Assembly (NCBI GenBank): GCA_964506935.1
Contig: CAZDOD010000051.1
Location: 1-17,099 of the forward strand
DNA: 17,099 nucleotides
Direction: 5' to 3'
From: CAZDOD01 sp964506935
GTDB taxonomy: Bacteria > Desulfobacterota > Zymogenia > Zymogenales > Zymogenaceae
A program made the translations under genes and the position numbers. The notes beneath the pieces are model-generated. The model ran no database searches. It was not told the origin of the DNA and saw nothing but the letters and a program-made list of their open reading frames with translations. Positions 1 to 6,709 of this stretch are shown one piece after another; position 1 is the first letter of the stretch, and each line of letters opens with the position of its first letter.

Positions 1-76
1 AGTAGGATTCGAACCCACGGAACTTTCGTTCAACGGTTTTCAAGACCGCCGCCTTAAGCCACTCGGCCATCCCTCC
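1..76 (-). tRNA. tRNA-Ser (anticodon UGA), 3' end cut by window edge
   Basis: Read on the minus strand, the molecule begins GGAGGGATGGCCGAGTGG, a typical class II serine tRNA 5' end. The anticodon arm is a 5-bp stem closing the loop CTTGAAA, giving anticodon TGA (complement of 40-42), which reads UCA and related serine codons. A long variable arm is present (GAAC-GAAA-GTTC), followed by a T arm with loop TTCGAAT. The 3' acceptor strand that would pair with GGAGGGA lies beyond position 1, so the gene is partial here. It sits 75 bp downstream of serS on the same strand, so the serine tRNA and its synthetase may share a transcript. No convincing promoter of its own was seen in 77-151. Confidence 0.95.
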
Positions 77-151
77 ATAATAAATTTCATATATTTCCCT
101 ACTCCCCCTCGTATCGATCCTGCGATCTATGCGATCCGTTGTCACAATCCC

Positions 152-1459
152 CTAAGGTATAGATTCTTTCCCGTTGAGATATGGTCTCAGTACATTCGGG
201 ACCTTAACGGTGCCGTCTTTTCTCTGGTAGTTCTCGAGGACTGCAACCAGCGTCCTCCCCACAGCAAGGCCCGATCCATTTAGAGTATGGACGAATCGGG
301 TACCCTTCTTCCCCTTCTCCTTGAACCTTATATTTGCCCTCCTCGCCTGAAAGTCCTCAAAGTTGCTGCATGATGATATCTCTCGATATGCCCCCTGGCC
401 TGGGAGCCACACCTCTATATCATATGTCTTTGAGGCCGAAAATCCTAGGTCGCCCGTGCAAAGGTTGACGACCCGATAGTGGATTTCGAGCCTCTTTAAT
501 ATCTCTTCGGCGTTTGAGAGTAGCCTCTCGAGCTCTTCGTATGAATCCTCGGGCCTCGTAAACTTCACCAATTCGACCTTGTTAAACTGGTGTTGCCGGA
601 TGAGCCCCCTTGTATCTTTTCCGTAGGAGCCGGCCTCTTTCCTGAAACACGGCGTGTATGCACACATATAGACCGGCAGTGCTTCGGCTTCTAAAACCTC
701 ATCCTGATAGATGTTTGTCACCGGCACCTCGGCCGTCGGGATGAGCCAGAAGTCGGTGTCCGACACGTGAAACAGGTCATCGGCGAACTTGGGGAGCTGG
801 CCCGTCCCCGTCATCGCCCTCGAATTCACCATAAACGGGGGTAGCACCTCGAGGTAACCGTGCTCCTTTGTATGGAGATCGAGCATGAAGTTAATCAGCG
901 CCCTCTCGAGCCGGGCGGCGGCGCCGAGATATAGGGTGAAGCGCGCCCCGGCGAGCTTTGCGCCCCTGGCGAAATCGAGTATCCCACACCTCTCACCGAT
1001 GTCTGCGTGCTCGAGCGGTTCAAAATCGAAATCAGGGGGATCCCCCCATCTCCTGACCTCCTCATTATCCTCATCGCCGCCACCAATAGGGACCGACTCG
1101 TGGGGGATGTTCGGGATGAGAGCCAGAAAATCATCGAGCTCCTTTTCTACGTTCGCTACCTCCCCGTCAAGCTCCTTGATCTCATCGGACACCCCCTTCA
1201 TCTTCGATATGAGGTCACTCGCATCCCCCTTATCCTTCTTTATCCTCGCTATCTCATCCGATACCTTGTTGCGCTCATATTTTTTTGACTCGACCTCTGA
1301 AAGGATATTCCTCCTCTTCTCATCGAGGGCGATAGTAACGGAGATGTCCACCGCCTCTCCCCTCGTTGAGAGCCTTTCGGAGATAAACTTGCTATTTTCT
1401 CTGAGAAATTTTAGATCAAGCAATTTTAAAAAAATCAAATAACTAACTAAATCTTTCAA
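152..1459 (-). CDS. serS: Seryl-tRNA synthetase (class II)
   Basis: Charges tRNA-Ser with serine in the cytoplasm. The N-terminal helical-arm region (about residues 35-120, rich in K and E) is the tRNA-binding coiled coil. The catalytic core shows TGTGQLPKF (217-225), PTAEVPVTN (241-249), motif 2 beginning FRKEAGSYGKDTRG (272-285), and motif 3 NGSGLAVGRTLVAVLENY (394-411). The start is uncertain. The TTG at 1459 has AGGGGTGG 6-9 bases upstream, but family members normally begin at the equivalent of residue 13 (M/L-L-D-L-K-F-L-R-E-N), which is also a TTG here (1423) without a ribosome-binding site. Starting at 1459 adds about 12 hydrophobic residues; the core is then about 423 aa, the usual family size. 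It lies next to tRNA-Ser and is divergent from the sigma-factor operon. Function is certain; the N-terminus is not. Confidence 0.97.
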   Translation of the reverse strand: MKDLVSYLIFLKLLDLKFLRENSKFISERLSTRGEAVDISVTIALDEKRRNILSEVESKKYERNKVSDEIARIKKDKGDASDLISKMKGVSDEIKELDGEVANVEKELDDFLALIPNIPHESVPIGGGDEDNEEVRRWGDPPDFDFEPLEHADIGERCGILDFARGAKLAGARFTLYLGAAARLERALINFMLDLHTKEHGYLEVLPPFMVNSRAMTGTGQLPKFADDLFHVSDTDFWLIPTAEVPVTNIYQDEVLEAEALPVYMCAYTPCFRKEAGSYGKDTRGLIRQHQFNKVELVKFTRPEDSYEELERLLSNAEEILKRLEIHYRVVNLCTGDLGFSASKTYDIEVWLPGQGAYREISSCSNFEDFQARRANIRFKEKGKKGTRFVHTLNGSGLAVGRTLVAVLENYQRKDGTVKVPNVLRPYLNGKESIP

Positions 1460-1566
1460 ATGTTACCACCCCTAAATTAAATAGTCAATATTTTTATCAA
1501 GCACAAGCCAATATAGACTATTGTGAAATAAATGTTAAAATAATAGAAACTTTCTCAGGATTATAT

Positions 1567-1595
1567 TTAACCTTATCTCGGCACAGAACGTCTAA
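1567..1595 (+). promoter_or_regulatory. Candidate ECF-type promoter upstream of the sigma gene
   Basis: TTAACCT at 1567-1573 and TCTAA at 1591-1595 are separated by 17 bases. They resemble the AAC-containing -35 and TCTAA-type -10 elements used by many ECF sigma factors. Transcription would start near 1601, just before the sigma gene at 1614. ECF genes are often self-activated, so this is a reasonable candidate autoregulatory site. The match is short and no second copy was confirmed in the window. Confidence 0.35.
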
Positions 1596-1613
1596 AGGGT
1601 AAAAAAGAAGATA

Positions 1614-2159
1614 ATGGATAAAGAAAAGGAGCTCATTCGCCGGGCACAGGGTGGAGACAACGAGGCCTTCGAGGAATTGGTGAGGCAAAACATGCACCAG
1701 GTCTACTTTACGAGCCTCTGCATCGTAAAGAACCATCACGATGCTGACGACGCCGCCCAGAACGCATTCATCAGTGCATATCGCGGGCTCAAAGGATTCA
1801 AGGGGAAGTCATCCTTTAAGACGTGGGTCACGAGGATCGCGATAAATAAGGCCAGGGATCAGATCAGGCGAAAGAGACCGAAGGAGATCCTCACCGATAT
1901 GGCATCCCACACCGATCCGAATGGAGATTCACTATCCCATTTTATCAAAAGTGACGAGAAGAGACGTCTTGGCGAAGCCATAAGCAATCTCCCGGAAAAA
2001 CAGAGGCTCGTCGTGCTCTTGAGGCTCAAACAGTCACTGAATTTTTCGGAGATATCGGAAGTTCTAAAGATCAGCGTTAATTCCGCAAAGACGAATTTTT
2101 GCTACGGCATCAAAAAAATCGAAAAGGAACTTGGGGGTCACAATCCAAAAAATATGTGA
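1614..2159 (+). CDS. ECF-type RNA polymerase sigma factor
   Basis: A 181-aa group 4 (extracytoplasmic function) sigma factor that would direct RNA polymerase to a stress regulon. Region 2 spans about residues 20-90, with the DADDAAQNAFISAYRGL segment (43-59) and FKTWVTRIAINKARDQIRR (68-86). Region 4 spans about 118-170, with LPEKQRLVVLLRL (126-138) followed by the helix-turn-helix segment FSEISEVLKISVNSAKT. The ATG at 1614 has only a weak AGAAG ahead of it. Its stop codon is followed after 11 bases by the start of a membrane anti-sigma gene, and then by a secreted LTxxQ protein, so it heads a three-gene sensing operon. The signal is not readable from sequence; metal or envelope stress is the best inference from the third gene. 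Confidence 0.93.
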   Translation: MDKEKELIRRAQGGDNEAFEELVRQNMHQVYFTSLCIVKNHHDADDAAQNAFISAYRGLKGFKGKSSFKTWVTRIAINKARDQIRRKRPKEILTDMASHTDPNGDSLSHFIKSDEKRRLGEAISNLPEKQRLVVLLRLKQSLNFSEISEVLKISVNSAKTNFCYGIKKIEKELGGHNPKNM

Positions 2160-2170
2160 GGAAAAACAAG

Positions 2171-2758
2171 GTGAGATGTAAAAGGATAAGAAAAAGGCTT
2201 TCGGCCTATGTCACGGGCGACGTGTCCGAAGTGGAACGGGCTTTTATCTCAAATCATATAAAGTCATGTCGAGACTGCAAAGAAGAGCTACCTGGTATCG
2301 AGTCTGTCATCAGAGATCTTTCCGATTTCGACCTCCCACAGCCGCCCGATATCTTCTTTAAATACTTCCCGAAGAGGGTCACAAGTTCCATCTCCGATCG
2401 ATCGCTTTTCGAGATAAGTAAGAAAAAATGGATCTTCAGGGTGTCATTTGCCGCGGGTACACTATTTATCGCCCTCCTTTTACTGTTTTTTTACCCCTCG
2501 ATACAAAAAAAGACGACTTATGAAGACTTAAACTACTTCTACGACACATTTATCTACGATCCGCTTCCGGATGTCATCGAGGCTTCGGAGGAGGAGCTCA
2601 TCGGCGCCGCACTCGAAATCGGAACCGAGGAGATAGGGGACCTCGAAGATGTGCTCGAACCGTATCAGATTTGGGACGAATCATACGATCTTTCCGACGA
2701 GGAGTGGGAAGAGGTATTACACATGCTGGAAGAACATTTTTATGACAAAGGAGTTTAG
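2171..2758 (+). CDS. Membrane ZAS-type anti-sigma factor with acidic periplasmic tail
   Basis: Predicted to hold the adjacent ECF sigma factor inactive at the inner membrane. The GTG at 2171 is chosen because AGG lies 9 bases upstream and because the protein then begins MRCKRIRKRLSAYVTGD, as zinc-finger (zf-HC2/ZAS) anti-sigmas do. The N-terminal domain has C3 and the signature H29-x3-C33-x2-C36. One membrane segment lies at about 87-109 (WIFRVSFAAG...FFYPS). The remaining 80 or so residues should be periplasmic and are strikingly acidic: from about residue 115 to the end there are 27 D/E and only one lysine. That tail matches no domain I recognise and is the likely sensory or partner-binding part. 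The downstream LTxxQ gene begins only 11 bases after the stop. Confidence 0.85.
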   Translation: MRCKRIRKRLSAYVTGDVSEVERAFISNHIKSCRDCKEELPGIESVIRDLSDFDLPQPPDIFFKYFPKRVTSSISDRSLFEISKKKWIFRVSFAAGTLFIALLLLFFYPSIQKKTTYEDLNYFYDTFIYDPLPDVIEASEEELIGAALEIGTEEIGDLEDVLEPYQIWDESYDLSDEEWEEVLHMLEEHFYDKGV

Positions 2759-2768
2759 GAGGAATCCG

Positions 2769-3290
2769 ATGACAAATCCTATGAGAAATATTATAGTCGC
2801 AACGCTTGCCGTGCTTTTGGCCTTGCTCTCATTCGCCTCGCTTTCGTTCGGGGCCGAAGACGACATCAACAAAAGGAAAGAAGACGCAAAGTGGCGAATC
2901 GACCTGATCAGGAAGGGGCTTTTGGCACAGGAGCTGGGCCTCGATGAGGCGACACTTGCGAAACTTGTGGGTATAAACGACAGATATGACAGCGAACGCA
3001 AAAAACTGATCGAAGAGCGAAGGGATAATATAGCGGCGCTCGATAAAGCCATCAAGAAGGAGAATGTCAACGAATCCGAGATAGGCGGGATCGTAAATAA
3101 GTTAGTCGGGGTTGAAGACAAGATCTACGAACTTAGAAAAAAGGAGACCGGTGAGCTCGACAAGATCCTCACAACCGAGCAGATGGGACGCTACATCCTC
3201 TTCAACGACAGGTTCAACAAGGAGATAATGAGACTCATAAGGAAAGTGGGCGACAGGAAAATCCACGAGCCTCTTGAGCAGAAGAAATAA
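2769..3290 (+). CDS. Secreted Spy/CpxP-like LTxxQ periplasmic protein
   Basis: A 173-aa exported helical protein. The start at ATG 2769 is fixed by AGGAGG at 2757-2762. Residues 1-28 form a signal peptide (hydrophobic IIVATLAVLLALLSFASLSF, then GAED). The mature part is almost all charged helix and ends with LTTEQMGRYILFNDRF (134-149), which contains the LTxxQ motif of the Spy/CpxP and CnrX-type periplasmic families. These families bind misfolded proteins or metals, or act as sensors coupled to anti-sigma or two-component systems. Being third in a sigma/anti-sigma operon argues for a sensor or modulator of the anti-sigma protein, comparable in layout to cnrYXH, although no His/Cys metal site is evident here. 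The family call is moderate and the sensor role is inferred. Confidence 0.72.
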   Translation: MTNPMRNIIVATLAVLLALLSFASLSFGAEDDINKRKEDAKWRIDLIRKGLLAQELGLDEATLAKLVGINDRYDSERKKLIEERRDNIAALDKAIKKENVNESEIGGIVNKLVGVEDKIYELRKKETGELDKILTTEQMGRYILFNDRFNKEIMRLIRKVGDRKIHEPLEQKK

Positions 3291-3293
3291 CCA

Positions 3294-3316
3294 CGGGGGG
3301 TCACATCAATCCCCCG
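3294..3316. terminator. GC hairpin between convergent genes
   Basis: CGGGGG (3294-3299) pairs with CCCCCG (3311-3316) across an 11-base loop. It lies exactly between the stop codons of the LTxxQ gene and mltG, which converge here. There is no U-rich tail on either side, so it may be a transcript-end hairpin or a weak bidirectional terminator. Confidence 0.5.
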
Positions 3317-3319
3317 GGA

Positions 3320-4348
3320 TTACCGATATGTCCTGAGTTTCTGGTATTTATAGACGGCCCTGTTGTGCTCGGCGAGCGTGCTCGAAAAATGATGGGTGCC
3401 GTCGTTTTTTGAAACAAAGTACAGGTAATCCACGTCGGCCGGCAAAAGGGCCGCCCTTATCGCCGCCCTCCCCGGATTGCATATCGGGCTCGGAGGGAGC
3501 CCGGCTATGATGTACGTGTTGTATTCGGTATAGGCATCAAGATCGGCCTTCGTGAGATTTCCGTCGAAGCGATCCCAGATCCCGTAGATGACCGTCGCAC
3601 AGCTGTCGAGCTTCATCCCCTTTTTCAGACGATTCAAAAACACCGCCGAAACAAGAGGCCGCTCATCATCGGCCTTCGCCTCCTTTTCGATGATAGACGC
3701 GAGGATCAAGACACCATATTCGCTCAATCCCGCCGACTCGGCTTCATAAGCGGCCATATCCTTCTCCTCATCAAATACCGAAAAGTGGCGTTCCACCATT
3801 AGTTTAATAATATCCTTTTCGCTCATCCCCCGGTTGAAATTATAGGTGTCGGGGAATAGAAAGCCTTCCAAGATATTGGCGTCAATATCGAGGGATGCTA
3901 TAAAGTCCTGATCTCGCAGGAGCCCCAAAAGGACATCCTCATCGACAAGGCCCTTTTCCGAGAGGAGCTCTGAGACCTGATAGATGTTGTATCCCTCGGG
4001 GATGATCACCGAGTACTCGATCACCTTCCCCCTCAAAAGAAGTATCAATATGTCCTTTGGCGACATATCGGGTGTGATCTCGTATTCGCCCGCCCGAATC
4101 CTCTTCTGCACACCTATTACCCGCGCCGTTGTGATAAAGACTTCCTCGTTTTTGATCGCCCCGAGGTCTTTGAGCTCACCTGCCACAGCCGACAGGGTAT
4201 CACCTTTCTCTATCATCACGACGGTGGGCTCGGAAAGCTCCCCCGTCGGCACATAGAAGGAAAGATAGAAGATCAGAATAGCCGCGATGACGGCGACCAA
4301 AACGGGGACCAAAGCTATCAGAATCCAATTTTTTTTACTCAACTTCAT
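3320..4348 (-). CDS. mltG: Endolytic murein transglycosylase (YceG/MltG family)
   Basis: Membrane-anchored enzyme that cleaves nascent peptidoglycan strands and is thought to set glycan length. One N-terminal membrane helix (about 8-32) is followed by a LysM-like segment starting TVVMIEKGDTLSAVAGEL (42-59), then the catalytic region with EGFLFPDTY (161-169) and LASIIEKEA (216-224), which carries the catalytic glutamate. The C-terminal part has VFLNRLKKGMKLDS (236-249) and YNTYIIAGLPPSPICNPG (276-293). Length (342 aa) is typical. One deviation: most relatives have LQSDPTVIYG, and here the stretch reads LDSCATVIYG (247-256). Start ATG 4348 is preceded by GAAGG. It is 38 bp downstream of ruvX, a neighbour pair seen in many bacteria. 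Confidence 0.95.
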   Translation of the reverse strand: MKLSKKNWILIALVPVLVAVIAAILIFYLSFYVPTGELSEPTVVMIEKGDTLSAVAGELKDLGAIKNEEVFITTARVIGVQKRIRAGEYEITPDMSPKDILILLLRGKVIEYSVIIPEGYNIYQVSELLSEKGLVDEDVLLGLLRDQDFIASLDIDANILEGFLFPDTYNFNRGMSEKDIIKLMVERHFSVFDEEKDMAAYEAESAGLSEYGVLILASIIEKEAKADDERPLVSAVFLNRLKKGMKLDSCATVIYGIWDRFDGNLTKADLDAYTEYNTYIIAGLPPSPICNPGRAAIRAALLPADVDYLYFVSKNDGTHHFSSTLAEHNRAVYKYQKLRTYR

Positions 4349-4386
4349 AATTCGCCTTCAATATTGATTTTTCCCGATCACGTGAA

Positions 4387-4791
4387 TCACCTCGGACTTC
4401 TGAGTCTCGTCTCGAGGATTATCGCGGCCGCAATCTTGTCGATTGATTTTCTCCTTTTTTCCCTCGATACGTCTGCTGATATCATGAGCCTTTCGGCCTC
4501 CATGGTCGAGAGCCTCTCATCGACATAGACGACGGGGACATCCACACTCTCCCTTAATTTATCGGCAAACGCCGATACCTTTTCGGCCATCTCGCCTCTC
4601 GTCCCATTCATGTTAATCGGAAGCCCGACGACGATTTCGCCGACATCATTTTTTCGGGCGAGATCACATATTGCTTCGATGTCGCCATCCCCCCTCTTTA
4701 TCATCGTGAGGGGCTGGGCTATTGTGTTTGTGGGATCGGTTATGGCAATCCCTATCCTTTTGTCGCCTACGTCTATGCCAAGAAGTCTCAA
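4387..4791 (-). CDS. ruvX: RuvX/YqgF-type Holliday junction resolvase or rRNA-processing nuclease
   Basis: A 134-aa RNase H-fold nuclease, in this family linked to pre-16S rRNA processing and proposed for Holliday junction resolution. The start is taken as the TTG at 4791 because GGGGA lies 7 bases upstream and the protein then begins MRLLGIDVGDKRIGIA, exactly the family N-terminus; an in-frame TTG at 4806 has no ribosome-binding site. Conserved acidic motifs are present: D7 in GIDVGDKR, VVGLPINMNG (54-63), VDERLST (90-96), and D118 in IDKIAAAIIL (117-126). The 1-bp-to-operon spacing toward mltG suggests co-transcription. The 141 bp upstream to the SBP gene shows no clear terminator or promoter. 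Confidence 0.95.
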   Translation of the reverse strand: MRLLGIDVGDKRIGIAITDPTNTIAQPLTMIKRGDGDIEAICDLARKNDVGEIVVGLPINMNGTRGEMAEKVSAFADKLRESVDVPVVYVDERLSTMEAERLMISADVSREKRRKSIDKIAAAIILETRLRSPR

Positions 4792-4932
4792 ATTTAAAAT
4801 CCCCAAATTTTTGAAATCAAATACTAAATCATATGAACAATAAATAAAAGCGCTCTAGAAATATGATATCACATTGTCTTCGATTTTGGAATTTTTAGGT
4901 GGGTGATAAGGCAGAAATATAAATTTATCTTA

Positions 4933-5769
4933 TTAATCTTCTGAATCTATATGATTTACCATCCATTTCTGTTCGAGCATGGTCAGTCTCCCGTCTCCAT
5001 TTATGATCTCTATGAAATTATTGATCCAGTTCAAAAGGTCAGGGTCTCCCTTTCTCATTCCCACAGCTATCGGCTCATAGGTAAAGGGAGTCATAAGCGC
5101 CCTTGTAGAGTTGGGATACTTTTTGGCGAAGATCGCCACCCGCGCCTTGTCGGCTACATACGCATGCGCCCTCCCCTCGACCACCTCCAGTACGGCATCC
5201 TCATCGGTCTCAAATCTGAATATCCTTGCATTCGGAATGTACCTGTCGAGTATCATATCGTCGTAGAACGTGGCGGTAACGACGATATCCTGCCGATCGA
5301 GGTCGTAGTATGAGGATATGCGTCCGGCGTAGTCTATATTTATGAGGAGACACTTGCCCGAAAGGAAATACGGCCTTGAGAAATTGATGGCCTTGTTTCT
5401 CTCGGTGGTAATCGACATCCCCGAAATTATAATATCAAACTTTCCGTTGATGAGGGCTGGGATGATCCCGTCCCAGCTCGTCTGGACTATCTCGAGAGTA
5501 ACGCCCAATTCATCTGCCATCATCTTGGCGAAATCCACATCGAATCCCACGATCTCGCCCTTTTCGTTCTTCATCTCAAACGGTTGATACCTGATATCGG
5601 TGATATCCATCCCGACCGTGAGCTTCTTCTTCTTGAGTATGGTGTTCAGGGTGGATTCTTCGGCGATGAGCTTGGGACTGACCTTTGCGGGCCCGTTGTT
5701 GTCTTTTGAGCAGGAAAATAGTGTCAATAACAGAATTAAAATTGCGAATATTGATATATTACGTTTCAT
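4933..5769 (-). CDS. Polar amino-acid ABC transporter substrate-binding lipoprotein (divergent copy)
   Basis: A 278-aa SBP_bac_3 (family 3) binding protein. The signal peptide ends in lipobox LFSC, so C20 should be lipidated and the protein tethered to the membrane. Family landmarks: TVGMDITDIRYQPFEM (51-66), GFDVDFAKMMADELGV (75-90), TSWDGIIPALINGKFDIIIS (97-116), and SGMSITTERNKAINFSRPYF (116-135), whose arginine normally contacts the ligand carboxylate. The usual G-T-T ligand loop after strand crossover is absent: the region reads RQDIVVTATFYDDMIL (159-174). The ligand may therefore differ from that of the second SBP upstream. ATG 5769 has no good ribosome-binding site. It follows the GlnQ-type ATPase by 176 bp and could be an accessory receptor of that importer. 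Confidence 0.9.
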   Translation of the reverse strand: MKRNISIFAILILLLTLFSCSKDNNGPAKVSPKLIAEESTLNTILKKKKLTVGMDITDIRYQPFEMKNEKGEIVGFDVDFAKMMADELGVTLEIVQTSWDGIIPALINGKFDIIISGMSITTERNKAINFSRPYFLSGKCLLINIDYAGRISSYYDLDRQDIVVTATFYDDMILDRYIPNARIFRFETDEDAVLEVVEGRAHAYVADKARVAIFAKKYPNSTRALMTPFTYEPIAVGMRKGDPDLLNWINNFIEIINGDGRLTMLEQKWMVNHIDSED

Positions 5770-5945
5770 TTTTTAAATCTTGGGATATTTAATGATAAGT
5801 TCTAGATTATTTAGGGTTTTAAAATGATCTCGGGATATGCACAAATTCAATTTAAATAAATATCTATAACTCGATATAAATTGCCATCAATTAACATACC
5901 CTCTCCGCCCCTACTTTAATACACTCCTCCCTCCTCTCCCCCCTT

Positions 5946-6680
5946 CTATAGGATCTGGCTCAAGAACAATTTCGTCCTCTCGCTCTTCGGATTCTTGAAG
6001 AACTCACTTGGACTCCCCTCCTCTATGAGCCTCCCCTCATCCATAAAGATAATACGGTCGGACACCTCCCTCGCAAATCCCATCTCATGGGATACGACGA
6101 CCATTGTCATACCCTCTTTTGCAAGGGTCCTCATGACGTCAAGTACCTCCCCTATCATCTCGGGATCGAGCGCCGAAGTGGGTTCATCGAAGAGCATGAT
6201 CTTGGGCTGCATGGCTAGCGCCCTTGCGATCGCAACCCTCTGCTGTTGACCTCCGGAGAGTTGAGAAGGATAGGCGCGCGCCTTTTCGTGAATGCCGACC
6301 TTTTCGAGGAGCCTATCCGCTATTTTTTCTGCCTCTTCGATCGTCCTCCTCCTCACCACGACCTGGGCAAGTGTAATATTTTCTATGACGTTTTTGTGCG
6401 GAAAGAGGTTGAAATGCTGAAAGACCATCCCTATCTCTTCCCTCACCTCATGGATCTTTATGCGTGTATCATAGATGTCCATTCCTTCGATGATTATCGT
6501 CCCCCTGTCTATCTCTTCGAGCCTGTTCAGACACCTCAAGAATGTGGATTTCCCCGAGCCTGAAGGCCCGCATATCACTACGACTTCGCCGGTGTTTATA
6601 TCCACGCTCACATCCACGAGGGCCCTTACGTGTCCGAAGTTTTTGTATATATTTTTTGTAGATATGATGGGTTCAGCCAT
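5946..6680 (-). CDS. Polar amino-acid ABC transporter ATP-binding protein (GlnQ/HisP type)
   Basis: A 244-aa ATPase that powers the importer. It has Walker A GPSGSGKST (38-46), Q-loop glutamine 88 in GMVFQHFNLFP, signature LSGGQQQRVAIARAL (141-155), Walker B IMLFDE (161-166), D-loop SALDP, and switch histidine H198 in VVSHEMGFAREV. The family call is firm, but substrate cannot be read from an ATPase. The start is set at ATG 6680, which has GAGGT 7 bases upstream; an in-frame GTG at 6689 overlaps that ribosome-binding site. It follows the permease gene by 29 bp, so the two are surely translated from one mRNA. A pyrimidine-rich tract follows the stop codon (about 5898-5945), but no terminator hairpin was seen. 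Confidence 0.95.
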   Translation of the reverse strand: MAEPIISTKNIYKNFGHVRALVDVSVDINTGEVVVICGPSGSGKSTFLRCLNRLEEIDRGTIIIEGMDIYDTRIKIHEVREEIGMVFQHFNLFPHKNVIENITLAQVVVRRRTIEEAEKIADRLLEKVGIHEKARAYPSQLSGGQQQRVAIARALAMQPKIMLFDEPTSALDPEMIGEVLDVMRTLAKEGMTMVVVSHEMGFAREVSDRIIFMDEGRLIEEGSPSEFFKNPKSERTKLFLSQIL

Positions 6681-6709
6681 TTCCGGCACCTCTTTCTCTG
6701 TCGTCCGAT

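Noticed and set aside
885..1442. A long plus-strand ORF opposite serS.
   Set aside because: It is serine/proline-rich translation of the antisense strand of a clear seryl-tRNA synthetase gene with no ribosome-binding site or family features.
5872..5899. TTGATG-N16-TATAGA on the minus strand as a promoter for the second SBP.
   Set aside because: Only four of six matches in each box in an AT-rich stretch where such matches are expected by chance.
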